Shown here piece by piece: positions 1 through 4,897 of a stretch of 5,175 nt of DNA (position 1 is the first letter of the stretch; each line of letters opens with the position of its first letter). The position numbers were made by a program, and so were the translations under genes. Under the pieces are notes generated by a model that had not been told where the DNA came from, made no database searches, and saw nothing but the letters and a program-made list of their open reading frames with translations. Origin of the DNA: JAJISK01 sp046759865 (lineage in GTDB: Archaea > Thermoplasmatota > Thermoplasmata > RBG-16-68-12 > JAJISG01). The stretch covers positions 1-5,175 of the forward strand of contig JBHIDB010000078.1 of the NCBI GenBank assembly GCA_046759865.1, in the 5' to 3' direction.

Positions 1-124
1 TCTTGGAGACCTTGGCGCCGAGCGTGGCGACATACCGGTCGTCAAACTCGTCGTAGACGAAGCGTCTGATCAGGGAGGTCTTGCCGACGGCCCCCTCGCC
101 CACGAGGCAGACCTTGACTCGCAT
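1..124 (-). CDS. Ras-like small GTPase, N-terminal part (runs off left edge)
   Basis: Only the first 41 codons are in the window, reading leftwards from an ATG at 124-122. The translation begins MRVKVCLVGEGAVGKTSLIR, a beta strand followed by the Walker A/G1 P-loop GEGAVGKTS (residues 9-17), which binds the phosphates of GTP. The next part, including FDDRYVATLGAKVSK (27-41), matches the helix 1 and switch I region of Ras/Rab-type GTPases, with the Thr of TLG as the likely Mg-binding G2 threonine. Such single-domain GTPases occur in many archaea, and this spelling resembles Thermoplasmatota members; their roles are mostly unknown. A GTG six codons upstream (142-140), preceded by AGGGGG, is an alternative start, but the ATG places the first strand as usual for the family. 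The gene is transcribed away from the rest of the window and has its own TATA box. G3 to G5 motifs lie outside, so the exact subfamily cannot be named. Confidence 0.85.
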   Translation of the reverse strand, partial: MRVKVCLVGEGAVGKTSLIRRFVYDEFDDRYVATLGAKVSK

Positions 125-180
125 CTCTTCGGTCGGTAGCACCCGGAACCCCCTTGCGACACTTTGCCATTTCTCCTTGC

Positions 181-190
181 AAAATATAAA
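181..190 (-). promoter_or_regulatory. Archaeal TATA box for the small GTPase gene
   Basis: On the minus strand these bases read TTTATATTTT, close to the archaeal TATA consensus, and they form the most A/T-rich patch of an otherwise GC-rich window. A start of transcription about 25 bases downstream would fall near position 160. That leaves a leader of about 36 bases before the ATG at 124, or about 18 bases before the alternative GTG at 142. No transcript data are available, so the assignment rests on sequence and spacing only. Confidence 0.5.
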
Positions 191-204
191 AACGTATAGC
201 CATT

Positions 205-236
205 GATATCACCCTGGATAGCGGGGTGGTGATATC
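205..236. repeat. Perfect 9-bp inverted repeat, possible operator
   Basis: GATATCACC (205-213) is repeated in exact reverse complement as GGTGATATC (228-236), separated by 14 bases. Arm centres are about 23 bp apart, roughly two helical turns, which suits a dimeric regulator reading the same face of the DNA. The element lies 15 bp upstream of the minus-strand TATA box of the small GTPase gene, a position typical of archaeal activator or operator sites. A stem-loop in RNA is also possible. No regulator gene is visible nearby, so its partner is unknown. Confidence 0.5.
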
Positions 237-526
237 GCTCCCGATTGGGGGTCGTATATCAAAGCCGCGGAGGCTCGTTTGAACGCCTAGGAAGCGCCCC
301 GCCACGGAAGGGCGGGGGAGGCGCACGAGGCGAGTCGGCGGTCCTCCCGCGCTTCTCTCGCGGAGGAGCGAACAGGAAACCGTGAAAGCTGGGCCCCTCG
401 GGCCAAGTCCGTCCCGGAAATGAGTGTTGCCCCACCCCCTTTCCGCGCGCGTGGCAGGGCCCTGAGAATAGTAGCGAAGAATTCCGCCGCAAGACTAAGA
501 TAGCGGGTTCCCCCATCCAGCCGGGG
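237..526. other. Non-coding GC-rich stretch with several hairpins; no gene recognised
   Basis: I see no convincing protein gene between the inverted repeat and the gmd relic. Four stems can be drawn. CCCCGCC/GGCGGGG (297-303/311-317) has a 7-base loop. GGGAGG/CCTCCC (316-321/343-348) would partly compete with it. CGCTTCTC/GAGGAGCG (350-357/363-370, one G-T pair) has a 5-base loop. GGCCC/GGGCC (392-396/400-404) has a 3-base loop. A weak TATA-like GTATATC sits at 252-258 on the plus strand. A structured RNA, the decayed remains of a gene upstream of the gmd relic, or chance pairing in GC-rich DNA are all possible. I could not match it to tRNA, RNase P, SRP or other known RNAs. Confidence 0.35.
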
Positions 527-754
527 ATGTCCACGAAGAAGGCGCTCATCACGGCCCAGGACGGCTCCTACCTGGCGGAGTTCCTCCTCGAGAATACCTC
601 CGAGGTATACGGCCTCGATCGTCGTCTCAGCGGGCCGAACCTCCAGAACAGCGAGGACGTGGCCGATAACTGGTCCTCCCGGACGGGTCCTGGTCAACAG
701 CAACTTTCGCCGACCCCCATACATAGGCTGATGTTCACCGCTGCGTACCACTAG
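527..754 (+). pseudogene. Relic of a GDP-mannose 4,6-dehydratase (N-terminal fragment)
   Basis: The open frame of 75 codons starts with a stretch clearly paralogous to the intact gmd gene 264 bp downstream. KALITAQDGSYLAEFLLEN matches RALITGITGQDGSYLAELLL, and RRLSGPNLQN matches RRLSIPNLRN. In my hand alignment, 70 of 96 bases and 22 of 32 residues agree from the shared AQDG/GQDG onward. Three codons are missing inside the dinucleotide-binding loop, so the GxxGxxG motif is destroyed. One base is missing at about 670/671: in the next frame VLPDGS resumes, matching VLQDGD of the intact copy. Similarity fades near 715 and the frame ends at 754, so the catalytic region is absent. It is most likely a decayed tandem or foreign copy, not a working short protein. 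It could still contribute to the leader or promoter region of gmd. Confidence 0.75.
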
Positions 755-790
755 AGAAGGCGTTGTACTAGGGACGCCCCGGGGAAGGCC

Positions 791-1768
791 ATGGCAAGGC
801 GAGCGCTGATTACAGGGATTACGGGTCAGGACGGCTCCTACCTGGCCGAGCTGCTGCTGAAGAAGGGATACGAGGTCCACGGCCTCGTCAGGCGGCTCAG
901 CATCCCCAACCTGCGGAACATCGAACACATCGCCACCCAAGTGGTTCTACAAGACGGGGACCTGATGGACCAGTCCTCCCTTAACGCGGCAGTGAAGGAG
1001 GCAGAGCCCGACGAGGTCTACAGCCTGGCGGCCCAATCCTTCGTGGGCACGTCCTTCGTGCAGCCCGTCCTCACGGGAGAGATCACCGGCCTCGGCGTGT
1101 TGCGCCTCCTCGAAGCCGTTCGGACCCACGCCCCCGAGGCCCGCGTCTACCAGGCCTCCTCCAGCGAGATGTTCGGACAGGTGGCGACGGAACCCCAGGA
1201 CGAGACGACCCCCTTCCACCCGCGGAGCCCCTACGGGGTCGCCAAGGTGTACGCCTACTGGGCATGCGTGAACTACCGCGAGGCCCACGGAATGTTCGTC
1301 TCTAATGGAATTCTGTACAACCACGAGGGGGAAAGACGTGGCCTTGACTTTGTCACGCGGAAGGTCAGCGACGGCGTCGCCCGGATTCACCTCGGGTTGG
1401 CGGACCAAATTGCCCTGGGGGAGCTGGAGGCAAAACGGGATTGGGGTTACGCCCCCGAGTACGTCGACCTCATGTGGCGCATCCTCCAGCACGAGGACCC
1501 TGACGACTTCGTCGGGGCGACCGGGGAATCGCACTCGGTGCGGGAGTTCGTGAGCGAGGCGTTCCGGGTTGTGGGCATCGGGGATTGGGAGCCGTACGTC
1601 AAGGTCGAGAAGCGGCACTTCCGTCCAGCGGAGGTGTTTAACCTGCGCGGCGACGCCTCCAAGGCGAGGAAACTCCTGGGCTGGGAGCCGAAGGTTCGCT
1701 TCGTGGAACTCGTCAAGATCATGGTGGAGGCCGACATTGAACGCCTCAGGCGTGCCAAGGCCTCCTGA
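791..1768 (+). CDS. gmd: GDP-mannose 4,6-dehydratase
   Basis: This 325-residue cytoplasmic enzyme of the extended SDR family should convert GDP-D-mannose to GDP-4-dehydro-6-deoxy-D-mannose, the entry to GDP-fucose, GDP-rhamnose and related sugars. The Rossmann NADP loop GITGQDG is at residues 9-15, and RR at 34-35 probably grips the cofactor phosphate. By alignment with the E. coli enzyme the catalytic set is S124 (Thr there), E126, Y148 and K152, in QASSSEMFG and SPYGVAK. Substrate-side motifs typical of GMD are YNHE (176-179), RRG (182-184), FVTRK (187-191), EAKRDWGYAPEYV (213-225) and ATGESHSVREFV (243-254). Length is slightly short but normal for compact GMDs. GGGGAAGG (781-788) just before the ATG may be the ribosome site. 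No reductase partner such as fcl or rmd is in the window. It follows a broken copy of itself. Family assignment is firm; the final sugar product is unknown. Confidence 0.92.
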   Translation: MARRALITGITGQDGSYLAELLLKKGYEVHGLVRRLSIPNLRNIEHIATQVVLQDGDLMDQSSLNAAVKEAEPDEVYSLAAQSFVGTSFVQPVLTGEITGLGVLRLLEAVRTHAPEARVYQASSSEMFGQVATEPQDETTPFHPRSPYGVAKVYAYWACVNYREAHGMFVSNGILYNHEGERRGLDFVTRKVSDGVARIHLGLADQIALGELEAKRDWGYAPEYVDLMWRILQHEDPDDFVGATGESHSVREFVSEAFRVVGIGDWEPYVKVEKRHFRPAEVFNLRGDASKARKLLGWEPKVRFVELVKIMVEADIERLRRAKAS

Positions 1769-1814
1769 TCGGCGACGCTCAGACCCGTTTCCACGCCCTC
1801 TGGCCGTAAACCGC

Positions 1815-1820
1815 TAAATT
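1815..1820 (+). promoter_or_regulatory. Weak TATA-like element before the met operon
   Basis: TAAATT at 1815-1820 is the only A/T-rich patch in the 113-bp gap between gmd and the MetF-like gene. Transcription starting about 25 bases later would give a leader of about 40 bases before the proposed start at 1882, containing the Shine-Dalgarno-like sequence at 1860-1868. The match to the archaeal TATA consensus is poor, so the operon could instead be read through from gmd. Confidence 0.22.
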
Positions 1821-1827
1821 CTAGTTC

Positions 1828-1842
1828 GCCGTCACAGACGGC
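1828..1842 (+). other. GC-rich hairpin in the gmd-met gap
   Basis: GCCGTC and GACGGC form a perfect 6-bp stem around the loop ACA. It lies 60 bases after the gmd stop and about 40 bases before the proposed MetF-like start. It is not followed by a T-run, so a classical terminator is unlikely. It could be a leader structure or a protein-binding dyad. Confidence 0.35.
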
Positions 1843-1859
1843 AACTTCAACCCATATCC

Positions 1860-1868
1860 AGGCGGTGA
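1860..1868 (+). promoter_or_regulatory. Shine-Dalgarno-like sequence before the MetF-like gene
   Basis: AGGCGGTGA differs by one base from AGGAGGTGA, the complement of the 16S rRNA 3' end. It lies 13 bases before the in-frame CTG at 1882 and 4 bases before an in-frame ACG at 1873, with no ATG, GTG or TTG in frame nearby. It supports translation starting around 1873-1882, well upstream of the first in-frame ATG at 2074. Confidence 0.4.
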
Positions 1869-1881
1869 ACCCACGTCTTCC

Positions 1882-2772
1882 CTGCGCGACAGACTCGGGA
1901 ATCGACCCATCCTCCTCGAGGTTATCCCTCCCTCCCTCCGCGCGACGAAGAAATCCGTTGAACGCTTCCTAGACAAATACGTCCAGGAGACGCTCCGCCA
2001 GTGCCGGGTCGACGCCATCAACCTCCCGGAGATCGCGGACGAGAACTTCCGGGGGGAGCCCTTCTACCGGAACATGGACCCGCGAGAGTTTACGATGGTC
2101 CTTCGCAAGAAGCTCGGCCCGCAGGAAATCGTGGCCAACAAGATTGTCGTCCACCTCGATGGAGGACCGGAGGAGCTCGTCAGTTGGGCGCAGGCCACCC
2201 GCAAGGAGTACGGCATCCACAACGTGGTCGCCGTGGGCGGGAACTCCAGTCGTAACGAGTACCCGGGCCCCACCGTCATCGAAGCCAACGAGGTGATGAA
2301 GACGCAGGGCCTCCTCTGCGGCAACATCATGATTCCCGATCGAGAGGGGGAGGCGCGGCGGATGGTGAAGAAGACCGAAAGCGGCGCGGACTTCTTCACG
2401 ACGCAAGTGATCTTCATCCCCGACAACCTCCTTCGGGTCTTGACCGAGTACGAGGCGCTCTGTGGAGAACGAGGAATTGAGCCGGCCACCGTCCTCGTCA
2501 GCTTGGCACCCGTCTCCGACGGGAACGACTTGGACTTCCTGCAGTGGCTCGGGGTCGAGATCGGTCCCGAAACGGCGACCCAGTTGACCTCCGGGGGGGC
2601 CGATGGCATCGCACAATCCTCCATGGACCTCGCGGTGTCGAACTGGGAACGCATCCTCGCCCAGAACAACGCTTTTCGGAACGTCTCCCTGGGCCTCAAC
2701 CTGGAGTACATCAACCGCCACAACTTCCGCCACGCCCCTGAGATGGGGGCGCGGCTCATGGAAGTCAGTTAG
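1882..2772 (+). CDS. MetF-like protein (methylenetetrahydrofolate reductase superfamily), non-canonical start
   Basis: Taken from CTG at 1882 the protein has 296 residues, a normal MetF length. MetF enzymes use FAD in a TIM barrel to reduce a methylene-pterin to the methyl form that feeds methionine synthase. Matching motifs are LLEVIPP (11-17), with E13 at the place of E. coli MetF catalytic E28; VDAINLPE (43-50); GADFFTTQVIF (168-178), equivalent to the ITQFFFD strand, with Q175 kept; and LGLNLEYINRHN (270-281), near the YTLNR motif. The usual RGD appears as GGN at 119-121, losing the Asp important in E. coli. The in-frame region is open from 1825 but contains no ATG, GTG or TTG before the conserved N-terminus. 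The first ATG (2074) would delete the catalytic strand and 64 residues. The gene lies 20 bp before a MetE-like pair, which supports a role in methionine synthesis. The carrier could be tetrahydrofolate, a methanopterin-type pterin or something else. Confidence 0.72.
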   Translation: MRDRLGNRPILLEVIPPSLRATKKSVERFLDKYVQETLRQCRVDAINLPEIADENFRGEPFYRNMDPREFTMVLRKKLGPQEIVANKIVVHLDGGPEELVSWAQATRKEYGIHNVVAVGGNSSRNEYPGPTVIEANEVMKTQGLLCGNIMIPDREGEARRMVKKTESGADFFTTQVIFIPDNLLRVLTEYEALCGERGIEPATVLVSLAPVSDGNDLDFLQWLGVEIGPETATQLTSGGADGIAQSSMDLAVSNWERILAQNNAFRNVSLGLNLEYINRHNFRHAPEMGARLMEVS

Positions 2773-2779
2773 CCCCTCG

Positions 2780-2786
2780 AAGGAGA
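2780..2786 (+). promoter_or_regulatory. Ribosome binding site of the first MetE-like gene
   Basis: AAGGAGA lies 6 bases before the GTG at 2793, in the 20-bp gap after the MetF-like stop. It fixes GTG as the start of the next gene and shows that these genes use Shine-Dalgarno initiation within the operon. Confidence 0.7.
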
Positions 2787-2792
2787 CGCGAC

Positions 2793-3746
2793 GTGGTCGA
2801 GGCGTACCTCAACGGCATCTTCCCGCGCTCGAAGGCCCTCATCGCCGCCACACGGGGCCTAGATCGGGGTCGAGTCACCGACGCAGAAGCACGCGAGACC
2901 TTCGAAGGGGACGTACGCGACCTGGTCAAGCTCCAACTGCACGCCGGTTTCGACTACGTGAGCGATGGCCTCCTCAACTGGCAGGACCTCTTCCGACCGC
3001 TTGCGGAGGCGTGGGAGGGCCTGGAACTGGGCGGCCTGACCCGTTGGTTCGACAACAACAGCTTCTACCGCCAGCCCGTCATCAACACCCCAGTCCAACC
3101 CCACTCGTTGGCCAAGGAGTTTCTCCAGACCGGGCTCCTCCCCAGCGGAGGGCGCTGGCAAGCCGTTCTCCCTGGGCCTTACACGTTCCTGAGCCTCGCC
3201 GAGAATCATCACTATCCCTCCGAGCGAGATGCCATGGCGGCCCTGACGAAGGGCTTACACACGGTCGCTGCGGACCTCCGGGACCTAGGATTCGCCCTTC
3301 TCCACTTTCAGGAGCCAGCCCTGGCCGTGGACCCCCCCGATGCGGAGGGGCTGGCGGACGTGCGGGAGGCGTACGGCGACCTTCGGACGCCGGGCGTGCA
3401 AACGGCGCTCCACCTATTCTTCGGCAGCGCCTGGCCGCTCCTCTCGGACCTGCTGGAGTTCCCCGTCGACCTAGTCGGGGTGGACCTCTACCAGGAGGAC
3501 CTCCATCGCCTCGGGGAGGTGGACTTCACGAAGGGGCTGGTCTGCGGGTGCGTGGACGCCCGCAACTCCCACCTCGAGGACCCGAGCGAGGTTGCGGCCC
3601 TCGCCGCCCGGCTCCGGGACGAGCTCGAGCCGCCCGAGGTCGTCCTCGCTCCCAACGCGGACTTGGAGTTTCTGCCACGGTCCGTGGCCCGGGCGAAGGT
3701 AGAAGTCCTGGGAGCGGCTAAGGAGCAGCTGGAGGAGGCGAGCTGA
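2793..3746 (+). CDS. MetE-like protein, N-terminal-domain type without metal ligands
   Basis: This 317-residue cytoplasmic protein belongs to the cobalamin-independent methionine synthase (MetE/UROD-like barrel) superfamily. LTRWFDNNSFYRQP (82-95) resembles the MTKWFDTNYHY signature of the MetE N-terminal half. PGPYTFLSL (127-135) and HFQEPALAV (171-179) match the barrel-strand motifs GPxT and DEPAL. Catalytic positions of the MetE C-terminal half are replaced. The zinc HxC is H207-L-F209, the PDCG cysteine region reads PNAD (287-290), the homocysteine-binding Asp of DEP is Q173, and the Glu of HGE is L60. It therefore probably cannot bind zinc itself and may act like the MetE N-terminal domain, as a partner of the next protein. 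Start is GTG with a good ribosome site. Its stop TGA overlaps the proposed CTG start of the next gene, indicating translational coupling. A free-standing methyltransferase with another substrate is less likely. Confidence 0.82.
   Translation: MVEAYLNGIFPRSKALIAATRGLDRGRVTDAEARETFEGDVRDLVKLQLHAGFDYVSDGLLNWQDLFRPLAEAWEGLELGGLTRWFDNNSFYRQPVINTPVQPHSLAKEFLQTGLLPSGGRWQAVLPGPYTFLSLAENHHYPSERDAMAALTKGLHTVAADLRDLGFALLHFQEPALAVDPPDAEGLADVREAYGDLRTPGVQTALHLFFGSAWPLLSDLLEFPVDLVGVDLYQEDLHRLGEVDFTKGLVCGCVDARNSHLEDPSEVAALAARLRDELEPPEVVLAPNADLEFLPRSVARAKVEVLGAAKEQLEEAS
3731..3738 (+). promoter_or_regulatory. Ribosome binding site supporting a CTG start at 3743
   Basis: GGAGGAGG inside the end of the preceding gene gives a GGAGG core 7 bases (first copy) or 4 bases (second copy) before the in-frame CTG at 3743. 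The next in-frame GTG, at 3773, is more than 30 bases away and has no good site. The bases also code for the last residues of the preceding protein, so part of the match may be coincidental. Confidence 0.5.
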
Positions 3747-4870
3747 CGGAGAAGCTCTTCCCGACCCAGGAAGTGGGCAGCCTGGCGAAGCCCCCCTGGC
3801 TCGTTCGGGCGCCGCGACGCGGGCACGCGACGGCCCAGGAGGCCCAGGCGGCCGCCACGTGGGGAGAGCGCCTCGGGGTGGAGGACTACGAGCGACTCCT
3901 GGACCTCCTCCGATCCAAGGAATTGGACGGACGGAAAGAGGAGCTCCGGGATTGGGCCTCCCTCTTCGGCCTACGCTTTTTTGAGCGAGCGGGCCTGGAC
4001 TACGTGTACGACGGGGAGCAGCGGCGGATCGAGATGTACGAGTACGCGGTCCGTCGCATGGGAGGCTTCCGGTTCCTGGGGACCGTCCGCTCCTTCGATA
4101 ACAAGTACTATCGCAAGGCGGCCAGCGTAGCCCGGGCGGGCTTTCGGGAGGCCTACCACAAGGCCGAGTTCGAATTCGTCCGAAAGCACGCGCACCGGCC
4201 CGTCAAGGTTCCGTTGACGGGGCCCTACACCCTCGCGGACTGGTCCTTCAACGAGTACTACCAGAATGGCCGGCGCGACGTTCCTGACCTCAAGCAGCGC
4301 CGGTTGGAGGCGAAGCGCGACCTCGTCCTGGACCTGGCCGAGCGGGTCATCCGGCCCAACATCCAGGCCCTGGAGCGCGCGGGGGCCGGCCTCGTGCAGA
4401 TCGACGAGCCCGCGGCCGCGACGCACCCGGAGGAGGTGGAGACCTTCGTCGAGGGGTTCAACGCCGCCACGGAGGGGACCCACGCGAAGATCGTGGCCCA
4501 CATCTGCTACAGCGACTACCGCCGCCTGTATCCCCACGCGCTGGAGATGAAGCGGTGCAGCCAATTCGCCTGGGAGGTGGCGAATCGGGAGGACCCGGCG
4601 GGAGACGGATATGCCCCCTTGCGACTCCTGCAAGAGTACGACGACGATCGGGAGATCGCGGTGGGGGTCCTAGACGTCCACGTGAACCGCGTGGAGACCC
4701 CGGAGCATATCCGGGACAAGCTCCTGAAGTCGGCGGAGATTCTCGGCGATCCGAGCCGGATCCTGGCGAACCCCGATTGCGGCCTGCGCACGCGGACCTG
4801 GGACGTCGCCTACGCGAAGCTCCAGAACATGGTCGAAGGGGCCCGGATGGCCCGGGGGCAGGTCGCCTAA
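3743..4870 (+). CDS. MetE-type homocysteine methyltransferase, catalytic zinc-bearing half
   Basis: This protein (375 residues from CTG at 3743) matches the C-terminal catalytic barrel of cobalamin-independent methionine synthase, which transfers a methyl group to zinc-bound homocysteine to give methionine. From the N-terminus: LFPTQEVGSLAKP (5-17) equals the MetE LPTTTIGSFP strand. YDGEQ (89-93) carries the homocysteine-binding Glu (E92), LTGPYTLADWSF (158-169) matches MetE LTGPVTMLNWSF, and QIDEPA (219-224) carries D221. The zinc ligands are H253 and C255 (AHICYSD), probably E278 (AWEVANR) and C345 (NPDCGLRTR). GVLDVHVNRVE (308-318) matches the GVYDIHSPRVP segment. GTG at 3773 would remove the first strand, and no ATG, GTG or TTG lies in frame after the stop at 3719, so CTG, overlapping the previous TGA as CTGA, is preferred. 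Family recognition is strong; whether the methyl donor is a folate, a methanopterin or a corrinoid protein is unknown. Confidence 0.88.
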   Translation: MTEKLFPTQEVGSLAKPPWLVRAPRRGHATAQEAQAAATWGERLGVEDYERLLDLLRSKELDGRKEELRDWASLFGLRFFERAGLDYVYDGEQRRIEMYEYAVRRMGGFRFLGTVRSFDNKYYRKAASVARAGFREAYHKAEFEFVRKHAHRPVKVPLTGPYTLADWSFNEYYQNGRRDVPDLKQRRLEAKRDLVLDLAERVIRPNIQALERAGAGLVQIDEPAAATHPEEVETFVEGFNAATEGTHAKIVAHICYSDYRRLYPHALEMKRCSQFAWEVANREDPAGDGYAPLRLLQEYDDDREIAVGVLDVHVNRVETPEHIRDKLLKSAEILGDPSRILANPDCGLRTRTWDVAYAKLQNMVEGARMARGQVA

Positions 4871-4879
4871 GCCCGGCCT

Positions 4880-4894
4880 GTCGCAGCGACTTTT
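4880..4894 (+). terminator. Possible terminator of the met operon
   Basis: GTCGCAGCGAC is a perfect palindrome (stem GTCG/CGAC, loop CAG) directly followed by TTTT, inside the 27-bp gap between two convergent stop codons. The position is right, but the stem is short and archaeal termination relies mainly on T-runs, of which this is a minimal one. Confidence 0.35.
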
Positions 4895-4897
4895 GGA

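Noticed and set aside
42..170. ATG at 170-168 on the minus strand, preceded by AAGGAG, as a start for a small protein
   Set aside because: The frame overlaps the GTPase gene out of phase and has low-complexity composition. The ribosome-like site lies upstream of the expected transcription start.
503..526. GCGGGTTCCCCCATCC, resembling a tRNA T-arm or internal promoter box
   Set aside because: The stem does not pair and no D-arm, anticodon arm or acceptor stem can be found around it.
287..940. Minus-strand open frame of 217 codons spanning the non-coding region, the gmd relic and the gmd start
   Set aside because: It runs opposite the gmd relic and the intact gmd N-terminus without any domain signal, and crosses unrelated features, as expected for a chance GC-rich frame.
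947..1618. Minus-strand open frame of 223 codons opposite gmd
   Set aside because: It is an antisense shadow of a strongly conserved enzyme gene, with no motif of its own.
2074..2076. ATG at 2074 as the start of the MetF-like gene
   Set aside because: It would remove the strand with the catalytic Glu and the VDAINLPE motif, both of which are clearly coded upstream in the same frame.
1969..2733. Minus-strand open frame of 254 codons opposite the MetF-like gene
   Set aside because: It is an antisense shadow caused by GC-rich codons; it has no recognisable domain and lies fully opposite conserved coding sequence.
2603..3721. Long plus-strand open frame of 372 codons overlapping both the MetF-like and first MetE-like genes
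   Set aside because: It is an out-of-frame shadow: rich in Arg, Pro, Gly and Ser, with no family motif, while the overlapping frames carry clear conserved motifs.
3773..3775. GTG at 3773 as the start of the catalytic MetE-like gene
   Set aside because: It falls inside the conserved TQEVGS strand and lacks a ribosome site at proper distance, whereas the upstream CTG has one.
3971..4633. Minus-strand open frame of 220 codons opposite the catalytic MetE-like gene
   Set aside because: It is an antisense shadow; the plus strand carries the zinc and substrate motifs.
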